A DNA stretch of 64,000 nt, taken from assembly GCA_013400975.1 (NCBI GenBank), contig WBMZ01000208.1:124001-188000 (forward strand). Reading direction: 5' to 3'. Made by a program: the position numbers and the translations under genes. This DNA is from Atrichornis clamosus. Taxonomy: Eukaryota > Chordata > Aves > Passeriformes > Menuridae. The notes beneath the pieces were generated by a model that was given only the letters and a program-made list of their open reading frames with translations, was not told the DNA's origin and made no database searches. This document shows positions 26,601-39,900 of the stretch, piece by piece (the stretch's first letter is position 1; each line of letters opens with the position of its first letter).

Positions 26601-29600
26601 GAGATGTTAAGTAAGTCCAAACAAAAAGGTGACCCACAGAGCACTTGACATGTACCATCTGCCTTTGGAATATATATTTATCATTATTCATTATGCCTTA
26701 TTTTCACCAACCAACTGTTTTTCAGCCTACATGTCAATATTACTGTCAGTGGCAATGTGATGCTATAAACAAAATTTCATGAGGTAGTGCACACAGTAAA
26801 ACCTCATATATTGTATCACCTGGCTTCTGTTTGTCAACAAGTGTTGTCATTCCACTGAGGAAGAAATCCATGCTGACAAGAAAGATATATCATTTTATTT
26901 CTAGTTTTCCTTTGTCAGTGAAATGAAGGCCCTAACAAGAGCTTCAGAGATAAAACAGCAATGCCTCAGGAAGAGCCCTGATTTCCTCACTCTCAGCCAA
27001 GTGTCCTCTCCATTGGGTTGCAGCTCAACACTCTGTGCTTGCTTCCTGATCTATTAGTTCTGACCTGACAGATTGCCTGCTTTTGGTAGGACCTTGTCCT
27101 CTTCCACCCACACACCCTCCTTCCAGCAGGGCAATAACATAATGGCCAGGAAAGCCTGGCTGCTGGGCACACCTCTGTGTTTGACACCCCTCAGATTGAG
27201 GAGGAACCTCTATCTTCCAAGGTAACTGAATAAACCGTAAACTCAAATTTTGGAGTCTGGAGTTTCAGATTAAAAGCAAATCTAAATGACCACAGAAAGG
27301 TTGCATTACGTGTGAATTGCATTCCTCAGTCTTACAGAAATCTGTATCTCGCTTTCTTCTTAATATTTAGTTTTCTTCAGGTGCATTCTTAATAGTACTT
27401 GACCTTTTTGTCACAGGCATTTTAAAAAATTCTGGCAGTATAATACATCCTCCTATTTCTCTGGGTAGGGCAAAGGGAAAAGTTTCATTACTACTATGAG
27501 AAGAACGTATTTTTTGTTTCTATTCCATCTTTATTTTCAGAGTAATAGGTATTATAGTAGAAAGACAGTAATTTTCTACTGCAAACACCAGACAGAAAGA
27601 ATGACTCCCTGTTGCCCTTGAGAGGAGAACTTATACCTTTCACATTACTCTTTTTATTCGCTAAAAACCGCAAAGATGTAGAAGTCAGCTTGCTCATATT
27701 TGACATTTCTCCTAAAGTTATTTGAGCTTTTCACTTAAGTCTACTTAATTATTTATCTGTATAATCAAATCTGCACAATCTCCCCAGAAGAAATAAATGA
27801 CATAGTTTAGATATGCAAAGGATGCTTAGTTTCTGAGAAAGAACAAAGCCTTTACAAACTCCTCCTGAGAGAACATAACATTGGAGAAAGATCAAAGGAG
27901 AAAACTCAATCCAATATTATTAGATGGATTAAATTTTACTTGTAATCTTGCAGTGGTATTGCTCAAGTTTCAGTAGCAGAAAGGTTTTGTGAGCATTCCC
28001 AAGAGAAAAAGAAAGCAACCAACATGATTTGTTCATGGTATGTTCCAAGGCCAGAAATGAGCAGATCTGCAATTTGGAACTTTCTGTTTACTTCTCAGCA
28101 CCCTTATCCTCCTGGTGTGAGAACAAAGTCTAATGCTCATTTGGGGGAGGCAGAGCTGCAGTCCTTAAGAAGGGCTGCTTTAAGTTATTTTCTAGGGATT
28201 GTTATGATGTGCTTTCATTCCCATAAGGATTTGAAGGAATAGTTTCTGTGAAAAAGTTGATTTGGTAGTTATCTGAGCATATTCCCTCCTAACAGCTCTG
28301 TCTTCTTTATGGTCTTTAATGAGCTCAGTCACATTTGTTCATGTTTGTAGATGTGGGAGGAAAATGTGTTGCCTTGACATAATTCCCTTCCATCAGTACT
28401 CCTTTGTCAGCCCTTTTAGACAAAAAACATGTGCCACCCTCCAAGCCTTCCCCACCTGAGAGCTACTTGCAACTTGAAACTTCTGCATTTCCAGTTCCTG
28501 CTGTAACTCCACTGAAGCATGTGAAGATTTTCTGCTCCATGAAACTGTTTTTCTTACTATTTTACTAAAAATTAATATCTACTGAGTTTATAGAGCAGTA
28601 ATTGCTATATCAGAGCCCTGTCATTATATGTTCATATTTGCTCTGGTGACTGTTTACAAGAATGATAAAAATATTATGAGTTGTGACAGGGGACACATTT
28701 ATTTACTTCAAGGATATGTAAAATGTTTATTTTTACTCTTCTGTCCCAGTTTGATACATAAGGTTTAACATTATTCATTGAAATATGAATGTGTATCTGG
28801 TTGTTTTAGTCTACGTGTGGGAGCTTAATATCCATAAAGCAAAGTGACAATAGAGGAGCAAAACAGGGCCCCAGGGACGTAAATAAATATTGATTCAAAA
28901 TGTAGAGCCTCTTTCTTAAAAGCATTTCTGTGGGACATAAAAGACTACATAACAAAAATAAAAATAATAGATGTGCTTTTCGATGGACATCTGTGACAGA
29001 GATTATGTTCTTTGTTTCTGGGAGATAATAGCAAATATATATAATGTCTGCCATAAGGCGTTATCACATTTAATCACATTTCACAAGCTATTGTTTCTGT
29101 ACAAAGCAGTGTTTTCTAGGACCACAGGGTATTTGGATATTTCTCAGAAAACTCAGAGATATTGTGCTCACTGAGAAGTGCATGTAATGTCTGGATTTGA
29201 GCAATTTGATATTCTTCACACAAAAGACACACTGAATGTCATGAGGAAGTGCTAAAAGATGGTAATGTAACTATGTGTTTAAAATTTCTATTTAGGATCA
29301 TCACAGTTCATCTTCATAACTTTGAGTTAACTGGATAATATAAACTAGGTAAAGCTATTGAGTCTTATGTCAAATAAAACATGCTCTGCTGTCCTGGAGA
29401 AACCATGAACTAAAACACATTTGGAGCTGGAATACCCACAGAATGTGATAGGGATTTATGCAGAAAGAGTTAAGCAGTTCAGAAATTAGAAAAAAATTAT
29501 GGAAATTTAGTTTGGAAAGTCATTCTAATGAAAGCATTAGCCTGTCAATCTCTCTTGTTTTCATCTTGAAATACCATTCTCAGATGAGTGCATTAAAACA

Positions 29601-30399
29601 TTGCTTCTGTTAGAACTACACAATTTAATGCTGCAGAAATTCAGATAATGGCAAGTGGATTTGACCTTAAAGAACTTATTACTTCGATCTTCTTTTTATT
29701 ACTTGAGTCATCGGCCTGCTTAATTTCAGCTTAGCAAATCTCTACATAAATACATAGGTTTTCTACCTAAACAGAAATGTGTTTTGAACTTTTGAAAAAG
29801 GGGCAGCATTTTCTTGATTAGTCTTGATGATAAAATATACAGAAGCATGTGTGCCAGCTGAATTCCAACTCTGAATCTACAGAACTGTAGAACTGTATTT
29901 AATATGTTTAATATGCAAAATGTTACATTACATTAATGTCACATTAAGGCTATGTAAGAAACTATCCTGGAAAGCCACATGGTGGCCAAAAGACACAAAA
30001 GAAATCCATGCCATCTCAATGCATACATGCCTTGCATTTTGCCAGCATCTGTATTACTTTCATTGATCCCTATTATTTTCTGTAGAAAGTAGTCAAATAG
30101 ATTCTGACTTTTTTACTCATAAATTGGACACTATAGATATTTTGTGTTGCCTACTCCTATTCACTATGCCATCAAGCTTGAATATGGAGGTCCAAGACTC
30201 TCTATGTCTTCCTGGCAGAGAAGGTATTCCCACCTGTAAGTATTCAAAAATTGTGAGTAAGCTGATTAAAAATTCAGAAGACTAGCCTAAAACAGTGATG
30301 CACACCCACAACATTTTTAAGTTGTTTCTCATTTGTAATTTTCAACTCTTTATGGAATACTCAAGTAATTTTTTTTGAGCTCTGGGAGCCATGGACATC
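23699..30399. other. AT-rich non-coding stretch
   Basis: No gene is supported. The longest frames (24293-24664 minus, which opens with GTG; 25742-26050 plus) match no family I know, and the first is overlapped by a plus-strand frame. GC-richer patches occur near 24.2-24.7 kb and 27.0-27.2 kb without CpG enrichment. I recognise no repeat with confidence. Confidence 0.7.
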
Positions 30400-30624
30400 A
30401 GAGAGAAGAAGAAGAAAGAAGAAGAAGAAGAGGAAGAAGAAGAAGAAGAGGAAGAAGAAGAAGAAGAGGAAGAAGAAGAAGAAGAGGAAGAAGAAGAAGA
30501 AGAGGAAGAAGAAGAAGAAGAGGAAGAAGAAGAAGAAGAGGAAGAAGAAGAAGAAGAGGAAGAAGAAGAAGAAGAGGAAGAAGAAGAAGAAGAGGAAGAA
30601 GAAGAAGAAGAGGAAGAGAAAAGA
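30400..30624 (+). repeat. 225-base purine-only tract, 18-base GAA/GAG higher-order array
   Basis: Every base from 30400 to 30624 on the plus strand is A or G. The core is an array of an 18-base unit, five GAA triplets plus one GAG. The GAGG landmark recurs at 30430, 30448, 30466, 30484, 30502, 30520, 30538, 30556, 30574, 30592 and 30610: eleven landmarks at exactly 18-base spacing with no substitution between them. Translations of the tract (poly-Glu with G/R or F/L patterns in other frames) are artefacts. The long GAA-rich purine strand is the type of DNA known to form intramolecular triplexes. Confidence 0.97.
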
Positions 30625-31191
30625 CAAAAGGGAAAACATGTGTTTGAGCAGAAAGACTAGAGATACAGCTGGCAGTGATGATTCAGTCCATATCTGAGTT
30701 ATAAGGCTTGATGGGATGAAGAGGCTTCTCTAAAGATTTGCAGACAGACCCAGAGAAAGATCCAAAATGCCAATTCTTGGCAACAGAATTAAATTTTGTC
30801 CTTCAGTCATGGTATGGTGTACAACAAAGAAATGTCAGAAAATCTCTTAGGAAAAGGTGAAAAGGAGATTAGGGAGAGGGTGACATGTATGAGACTGCAA
30901 AAGATGGCACAAGCAAGTCTAGGGACTAATGGAATGATCGGCAGTTCCTTATCAGATGCTCACGGAGCCACCAGAAGGTGATGCTGTTCCACTTGGTCTT
31001 CACAAAAGAAGACCAGTGTGACAAAAGTCACAGTGACAAGGCAGAAACTTGAAGTTAAGAAATGGATACAGGGACTGCTGGCTGACTAGCAGATGCTGTG
31101 TATGCTGATTTCAGTCTTGGGTCCTGTGTTCCTAACTGCTATTTTGTAAATAGCTTCAGACTGACGGGTGATATACTGAGTTAAAATGCTG

Positions 31192-31254
31192 AGAAAAAAA
31201 CCAACAAAATGAAACAAAACTAAACACAAACAACCAAACAAAAAAAACTGCAAA
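31192..31254 (+). repeat. A/C-rich low-complexity run
   Basis: The segment is almost entirely A and C on the plus strand, with AAAC- and ACAA-type words in no fixed period. It is simple sequence without further structure. Confidence 0.8.
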
Positions 31255-34200
31255 ACATCAAGAATAGGGACCTTTTTAAGTAGATATTTGCATTGGAACT
31301 AGCATCCTGTGAGCACTTTGCTGTCCATGGAAAGACAGGTTATTCTAAGGATTGTTTATTAAGGACAGCATTTCCAGCTGAAAGGAAATTATTAAAAGGA
31401 TGACTTGTGCCCCACAAGTGCCTCCTATCTGCATTGACAAAAGGTTATTAACTCAGGTGTAGATGTCTATATCTACCTCAGAGATTGCTTTCCACCTAGA
31501 AGAGCCAGGTGCTTAAGTAAGAGTTTCCAAGACAGACTTAGTACAGTACTTTTATATTTCATGAGTATCACACAGCTCTGTTTTCTATTTAGTGAAAATT
31601 ATTGTCCTGCGCTTTTTGGTAGCAAGATAGATATGTCATCTGTAATGGAAGAATTAGGAAACTGATAGGAAACCCAAACATGTTTTTTTCTTTGAGAAGT
31701 TATCAATGAATCATTTATTTTGTCAAGATGACCTCCTGTGAAAATTTTTCACATATATACCACTTTTTATGAGACCAAGTGTGTTAAAATTAATTTATTA
31801 CTTTTGGTATTGCTACCTAGGAGAGATTTTTTTATTTAAATTTTACTTGCATCATTAAGTTTCCCCTGAAATAACCAGATGACCTTAACATAATCTTCAT
31901 TTGTTGTAAGCTTGCAAAACAAGAAGTGAAAAGCACCTGCTTTTTACACCAGATTCAACATGTTAAATTGCCAGAAAAAAAGCTCTCCTTCAGAACATGT
32001 AGCATAAGTGGTGGCTGGTACTGTTTAGTTTAAATTTCTTCTAGCTGAATGCCTCCAAATCACATCATCTTAGATGATATGATACAAACATTATTCTAAA
32101 AAGGAACACAGCATCCATTTCTTCCCCCTGGAAAGCATAGCATCTAAATAGCTCAGGTTACTACCAAAGCTGTGTTAGATTGTTTTTTTGAATTGACTTG
32201 CAGGATGTAAGGCTGGCAGGACCTGACCCCTGGCTCCTGGACCTACAGAGTGGCAACGTGAAAACATTGAAACCCCATAGCTTCACCTGCTTGCTGGTCT
32301 CTGAACTGACCATTCCTTTTTCTTCTGTGTTATATCTTTCAGTGGCTGTTGAGTAGCCCAATTCTTGTGTTTTATATGGATGAATTTGACTCAGAGAAAA
32401 AGCTTTCAATTAGTCAGTAGGTAACCCAATGCTTCTTTGGAGTGTTCTGTTTCTATCTTTGTCTTTTTCAGAGTGGTCTGGTTGCTTCTCAACTTTTGGG
32501 ATTACATTTATTTCAGTTATTGTTGTCTTTAACTTACTGGGGTTTTCCAGCCTGATTCTTTGTTGAATATGTGAATATGACGAATTTTATATATACAGTC
32601 ATTAAATAAAATTATAGCTGGAATTCTTAGCAAGGCACTGCATTTTGAAAGAAAGAAAAATCAAACAAAGTATATTTTCCCTTTCTTACCCTTTTTCCTG
32701 GTAGTCTTCCCCTAGCATGCATGCAAATTCTTCACCTCCTGCTACAAACCTGTGGCATATTCCACTATCTCTTTCTGTTTTCTATTGTAGTGAGTGTGCC
32801 CCAGGGGGTCTGTGATATAGTTTTGATTGCTTTACTTCATATTGATGCATTAATGCATTTGTCAGTGTTATTTTCGAGAGCTGGAGGGACTTCTGCTCTA
32901 TTCACACTCTTCAATAAATTCAGATCTGCACCAAATACATCTCTCTCACAACTTTCCCCAAACCAGCCTTCTGGAACCTAACTGGCAAAGAACAGTTACC
33001 TGATATGGAGATAGAAGGCAGTATTTTAGTTTTACTATTTTGAATGCATTGTACAAGCTTTAGAAACTAGGGATGCTAATCCACATTAATCATCCAAACA
33101 TTTTCATGCACCCTTTTTGTTGATTGACTGAAATAAATTTATAATTGACTGAAATCCCTTGACAGCAAGAAGGTACTTCGTGTGAATAACAACTGATGTG
33201 CCTTGTGTATATTCAAGCTCTGCTGAATGAGTAACAGCGAAATGCATTAGCCAGGAGAAAGCAATCTTTGCTTTTCACGTCAAAACTCCCAGTATATTTA
33301 CCTCCAGTTTTTTAATAGATGTGTATATCGAGACAAGCATGTGTTGTCTCTTCTGAGAGAAAAAGAAGATGATTATTGAAGCCAAAAAACACAGTGATAA
33401 GGTAGCATTAGCATAGACAGTAGCTGGGAGAAAGCAGGATGGGGAGAAGCTCCAGAGCATTTAGGCAGCATAGAAAGCACTGGAATTTGCTCTGTGTGTA
33501 CACAGCAGACACTATTTAGGATATAGTGTATGATTCTTGCTGTGAAAAACATACAAAGCAGTGCTTTGAAATTTGCAGGCCTCAGCGATGCACCTCAAGA
33601 AATGAATCAGTCTATAGTCCAAATGATAAACAAAAAAGTGTTGGTAATAATTTCTTGGTCCTTTTTAGCAACTGGCATCATGCTTTCTGAACTGTAACAT
33701 CAGAAAGAAAAAATTAATCACTTTGGTGGGAAATGCATTTGAACATTAATTTTTACATTGTTTATTGCTATTCTAGAGATTGCTTTAGTGTCGTCTAACA
33801 TATTAAATTATTAATATTAAATCAGAACATTTTTACACAGATCATCATTATCACACTCTTAATGTCCTTTCTTTAGAATATCTATAGCCTAAGAGCCTCT
33901 AGAAGGCTGAGTGCTCTGAAGACCAGAGTAGTTAACCCCCCTAAAGAAAAGAAAAAATCACTCTGTTTCATGATTGATGGTAAGCAAAAGACAAATGAAT
34001 TTGACCTGTATTTTTGAAAGCTGCCTGAAATATTAATTTTTTTACATAAAATATAAGAAAGAAAAACACAGAGCAGTTCTCAGCTTCTCATTTCTCAGAC
34101 AAGATTTTGTAATCAAGTGACCAGAAAATCCAGACTAGTGTTTGGTATTGAATTCCAAAGGGAGGAACACGAACTTTAATGAATGCAATGGTTCCACATT

Positions 34201-35543
34201 ATAGGGGGTGGTGTGACTTCTTCCACTACATCACTCCTCATCTTTGTTTTCCACCCCACTGGAAGTCTAGGCTGGTCCTCTCTTTCCACTCATCCTTCCC
34301 TCTGCCTGAGGTTGGCCTCCATCATGCTGACTCATTAGTTTATGCAGCTGTGCTCCAAAATCATTCCTTAAAATGACCCAGTTCAAGGAGAAAGAAAATG
34401 TCATCATACCCACTTTTCACAAGGAAAAATCAAAAAGTATGCTGTACTTGGCTCTCTCACATGATTTTTTTTTCTTCTTTTCCCATGCCTATAATCAAAA
34501 AAGACATTCTAAGTGCTAAAGGTTGTTGGCTTTCCAGTTGAGTTTCTTGAAGCAAAATGACCAAGGCATATACAACAAGTAATGAATAACACTGCATTGC
34601 AATTCATTTGGACAATTGCACATAAATACATTAAGGGAAATCACACAAATTCCAAGAGAGTTTGAGGCACAAAATATAAGGAAAATACTTGGCTCAATAA
34701 GGAAATTTCTTATCCAACTCTAGTGGTAACACATTTGAGAGATTAATTTCCTCTGCTGAAAGCTCATCTGCAATGGTAGATCTGTCCTTTTCCTCCACTG
34801 TGAAATACGGGAATGTGCCTGCAAAGATTTGTGAAAATAAACAGCTTTCTTTGCCAAGGAAAGCGTAAGTTGAAACTGCCCTGGTTTTATATCTATACAG
34901 ATTACAACCCATACCCTCCAGAAATCTATCGTTTATTATCTTAAAGACATGTGAAGAAAGGTACAGTTCAAATGCATTGTTTAAACAGGACTTTTATTTG
35001 TTATGTTACTTTAAGGCTTCTTAAGGGAGTTGTCTGTAAATTGCTACTGGCAAACCTTAAAAGATGGAAGGGGAAAATATGTTATTTATTGAGTGTTGAC
35101 TCTGTGTCAAAATCATACCGTTCCCCAAGAGAGAGACTTGGTTTATATTAGGTGGCATAATACAAGCACACAAATTTCCTGTAGAACAGTAAAAGGCTGT
35201 TCAACAAGGTGTCGAAGTATAGCGTGCATGGTAGATATTCAATTTATAGTGGATAATCTCTGGAAAGTGTGGTGGAAAAATATATATTAAAGAGGGATTT
35301 GAAAGAGCAAAGGCATAAGGGGAAAGGCAGAGATATGGAGATAAGTAGAAGAAAAAGTCTCTGTCGAGAGAGCGCTTTTCTGTTGCCTGGAAGTTTCTTA
35401 TTATTGAACTGTTCTTTAATCAGTGAAAGCATTTCAGATTCTTTCAACACTGTGGTAGTAGCTTGTGAGAAACCTCTGCACTAGATGATTTACACATCTG
35501 TTTTACACTACTAAGCAAAGGGGCACATATTTTAAATATATAT

Positions 35544-35571
35544 ATTTGCATGAATCTGAATTTATTTGCAT
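35544..35571 (+). promoter_or_regulatory. Two ATTTGCAT octamer motifs 20 bases apart
   Basis: The exact octamer ATTTGCAT, the site bound by POU/Oct transcription factors, occurs at 35544-35551 and 35564-35571 in the same orientation, with starts 20 bases apart (about two helical turns). They lie in very AT-rich DNA where the word is not rare, and there is no neighbouring gene to regulate within the window. A binding role is only a possibility. Confidence 0.25.
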
Positions 35572-36784
35572 AAAATTAAAGGAGGAGGTTGCAAGTATAT
35601 TGGCTTTGATCCACTCAGCCTTCCAGTTTTGCAATGTTTTCAGGATTTCTGACACTCCTTTGCATTAGTGCTCTCATTAATATCTTGACCTTCACTCATA
35701 CCTTTATATACCCAAAGACAGTGGGGGAGAAATGCAGTGAGAAAAAATTGTTCTGTGGGAAAGCAGTGGTTGATCAGATGTGAGAAAAAAATGAAAGACT
35801 TCTGCATGTGAGAGATTTTTGTTTTCTTATTTATGTTCCTTACAATACCAGTTGTCCCCTCCTTTACCCTCTTACCAATATTGTTCCTCTAAAACACATG
35901 GAATTTTATTTCAATCTTTCCATGCCAATAACAGATTTTTGCTGCCCAGACATAGCACACAGATGCTTTCTCTCACTCAGAAAAATCTTCCCAAAATTTT
36001 ATGAGTTCGTCTGTCCATTTACCAATCCTTTTTCACTGTCCTTCTTGGAGTTCATGGTTTCATGAGGACCCTGTTGGCCAGAGAAGTTCTGGAGCACTCA
36101 GCTAAGGGTTAGGATTGACGTTTTAGGGACAGAAGTAAAAAGGAAGTCAGCTGCCCATCAGCAGTGAATTTTGGTATTGTTTCCAGAAGGAGGCAGAATC
36201 ATTGCCAGCCCTGGGTATCTCAGCTGGTCCATAACAATGTAGGATGTGGGAAATGTGGGAAATTTCCTGGGAGGAAAACCTGCAGGCAGAGTAGATCTGA
36301 AATAGACTTTTTACAGTATTTGTGACTTTAATGCTATTTCTCCTGTGGTATCATTTCTATGATAAATTAATTCCTTACCAAAATGTGCACATGAGGTATC
36401 AGCGGCCAGAATTTTAAGGACATAGTTTCTCAAATTTTGCTTGTAAGAAGCATGAAAACAAAATAAATTTTGATTTCAGGTATTACTTTTCATTGTACAG
36501 AGTAGCTACAAATCTTTAAAATAAAAATAAACAACAGAGAAGGGCTGAGTCTGCATTACAATCTGATTAGATTTTAGGATTATAAAAGAAAAGATGAAAG
36601 AGCAGTGCAGAGCTTTTTTCTCTGTGCTGTTTGCACATAAACTGTCTACATCTCCTTGAGCTTTACAGATTTGACGTTTAGACTGAGCATTTATTTGAGT
36701 CAAAGAGATCAGAACCAGATGCTGCTGTGAGAGGTGTGGGGTTCCAGACACATTGTAGATGTGAGAGCTCTGATGAGCTTTGGT

Positions 36785-36941
36785 GTCTCTCATGCCACAA
36801 TACAAGAAAAATATAAAGCTATTAGAAAGCATCTGTAAGAGGGTTATGCAGAAGCCTCTAGGTGAGGGGCCTTGAGGGGAAGCATGGGAGGAGCAGCTGG
36901 AGTCACTTGGTCTGTTCAGCCCAGAGAAGGGGAGGCTGAGT
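36785..36941 (+). mobile_element. CR1 non-LTR retrotransposon, internal fragment
   Basis: The segment follows the C-terminal coding/3' part of avian CR1 in plus orientation. It has a TACAAGAAA block, then CTATTAGAAAGCATC, then GTGAGGGGCC and GAGGGGAAGC, then the well-conserved CACTTGGTCTGTTCAGCC and GAGAAGGGGAGGCTGAG. It breaks off at about 36941 before the 3' tail, so it is truncated at both ends. The 151-codon minus-strand frame at 36506-36961 reads antisense through this fragment, opens with GTG and is therefore not a gene. Boundaries are approximate. Confidence 0.88.
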
Positions 36942-39900
36942 ATCTTCTTTCTTGGAAGCACTGTCTTTGCAAATCTGGGAAACTTCTTTCTTGTTCACTT
37001 GGAAAAATAGTGTAATGTGGGTAAGCTACATGAATTGGCCAGATGGTTTTAGATAGGAGGGTAGAAAACAGAAGATTCGCAAACATCCCATGAGGAAATA
37101 TCATCTCCTTTTTTTTCCACAGTGTCACTAATAGGGGATTAATGTGGGATGTGGGATGTTCTGAATGAATTAAGTCCTTTTCTGGAAAGAATTTTACCCA
37201 TATTAGGACTTCAATCAAATTTATTGTAGGTTATTATGAACTAGAAAAATGTTGTTAATAAAGGTATTTTGGTTTATAAAAATAATTAAGCATGGCAGGA
37301 AGAATTAGGAGGGAGTCTTTCTGCCCTCTGACATTGTCTTGCCCTCCCTCCTGTTATCTGAACCATAATATTCTTAATTTGCTGTTTTTCTTTCTTCCCT
37401 GCTCACTATCCACAGTAGTCCTTGGAACAGTGGGCTAAAGGAGCACTGCTACTTCTGGCCACAAATATCTTTCCTGTAGGAGGACGATTTTGTATCCTCC
37501 TCTCAGAATGCCCCTAGGGAAACAAAATGAGGCACTTCATTTGTAACCAAGAAGCTCAGCCCTCAGTAGATACTTTTATCTACTCTTTTCAGTTAACTGT
37601 AGAAAACAACTCTTAGAGTGTAAATAGCATATGCGTGTGAAGCCCACGTGAAATACATCAGGGCTGTCATCTCAAAGATACAGTTTTATTAGTTAAAATA
37701 TCTGGAGCACTAGTTCACAAACTGGACTACCATTAAGTGTGTAGATAATTACACTCTTGAGCACATCAATCACCTATATATAGAGTAAGCACCACCATCA
37801 CATTGTTAAGACTGCCATTATCCTGAGTGAAATGGAAACACCGTGTCTCTATGTCCTGTCTCCTTCGCATTTTTAAGGACGGTTATGATGCTGTGAGCTC
37901 ATTCCAGCGGGGACAAAATATCTCCATTAAGATTTCTGGGTCAGCTCCAACTCATTCATAATCTGAACTCTGATCTTACTCAAAAAGGTTTTGATTTTGC
38001 AGGGATTAAATGAGAACCAGGTGGGAAGTTAATTAAGTGAGTTTGGTTTGATGAAGTTTCACTTATTCAGTTTCATGGAGCAGACACACACAGGTTTTTT
38101 TCTTCCCTTGCATTTTGTTTTATTTATCTAGAGTTAAAGTTCCTAAATGAAGGAAAACAAACTTTACATTGGTTTCTAATCAATATTTTCTTTGCATCCC
38201 TGCAACCAACAGCACAGGGTGACAATGTCATATTCAAGATAAATGGGCTTTGGAAATGCACTTTTCCTGTATAATTGAAAACAGAGCTACACATTAAAAA
38301 AACATTTACTCTTCGATGTTCACTTGTACAGGGGAAATTGTCTGGCAGAATGAGTCTGGGTTTGTGCTTCAAAGAAGCAAGAACCTTTCTGATCTCTCTC
38401 TACATACAGCCCCCTTCCATCACGCTCTCTAGCAGAGTAATTTGTTGTGTTTTCCCAGTTCTTCCAAAACAGAAAGTCCATCACTTTCTCTTTTCTATTT
38501 TTTTTAATTTAATCCAAACCCTTTATTTAAAAAATAGTCTCTTACAAATGGTTAGAAAAAAACCAATTTCCAGCAATTAATTTTGATAATTTTCTCTATT
38601 GAAAACCTTCATGACAGCAGAGTCTTAAAGAATTTTTTTCATTCCTCTTTCTACTATTTTAAGCATTCATCTTTTAGAACTGTTGCATTATTCATCTGTA
38701 CCACTTGACTTTAAGGTTTGTTTGATTCTTCAAAACTATATATGTTTTACAGTAATAATAATGTAATGATTTCATGGAAAGAAGTATTTTGCATTGCTCA
38801 CATCATTGATTTGTCTTAGAGCTTATCTTGCCACATATTTCAAATCTATTTTGAGTTCAAGTCCCTGCATGTTTTATGTTCAAATATTGTACAGGTATTA
38901 GTTTTACAGACAAAAGCACTGATTTAAATATAAATAGTAAAAATTAGTTCTTTCTGTTATTTACAGGATTTACATATATAAGTTCATATTTTCTCAAATT
39001 ATTCTATTAATTTTATACAATTCTTTTCTGATCTGGCTGTGTAAGGACATGGTGAACAACAAAAGGGAATGTGCCTTGTAGGGTGACTGTGTGGCCCGGA
39101 TTCTAAACATGTCATGTTGTTCCTGTTCCCTAAATGCATCCTTTGAACAGGTGAAGGCTGTAGACTGGGCATTGAAGGATGTGTTTCTTTCGAGGAGAGC
39201 ATTGGCAACATAGAAAGGAAATGTTACACAAACATTTTCAACCTTTTCCTTTCATTCATTGTGTAAACTTTACCTCCAACACTCAGCTTACACCTCTCAT
39301 CATGCTAGACCACAGCAAAGGGAGAAGTTTGTAGCTGAAAATCAAATCAGATAAAGAAAGAAGCAATTGCTTGGGTTAAAGAAATAGACCTTCTGATTCT
39401 ATGCCTGTTGTCTTGGCTGAGATTTTTTTTCTCTGTTCATTCTTCAGCTGGGAATCTTATTAATCTCATGCAGTTTCTTTAAGTCCACATAATGGCAGTG
39501 GCAAAAAAATAATTAAAAACTGCTTTGGATTTTTGCAAAAACTTGTGTTTGATGTTACCATTGATCACTGCTCAGGTATCTGGTGCTGAACATGCTCTAG
39601 TCTGATGAAGAGCACGTCCTTAAAGTCCACAATGACTCCATATTAGTTTCTAATCTTTGGCTTTAATACATCAATAATTGCAGTCTTTTCTGGATCTCAA
39701 TATACAGTTAAGCTGTAAACATTTCTGGTGAAAATTCTAGAACTGGATTATCTCAAATCTCCATCTCAATTTTTAAATTACCTGTTATTTCTTCCAGTCA
39801 TTACAGCCTACAGAAACAGGTTAGAATATTGCAATTTTATCAGTTTATGTTGGGTAAGAAATTACGGTTTGGTCACCTGCTTCATGGGAATTATTGCAGA

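Larger units (their letters stand above)
30625..36784. other. AT-rich non-coding stretch
   Basis: No gene is supported. The stretch holds an A/C-rich low-complexity run at 31192-31254 and a pair of octamer motifs at 35.5 kb. Open frames are all below about 90 codons and often paired with frames on the other strand (for example 35244-35450 minus and 35269-35484 plus). I recognise no exon or further mobile element. Confidence 0.7.

Noticed and set aside
30361..30660. Long acidic, Arg/Gly-rich and Phe/Leu-rich frames on both strands
   Set aside because: All are translations of the purine repeat array in different frames; no protein is implied.
36506..36961. 151-codon minus-strand open frame, the longest in the window
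   Set aside because: It opens with GTG rather than ATG and its first part reads antisense through the CR1 fragment at 36785-36941. No recognised domain.
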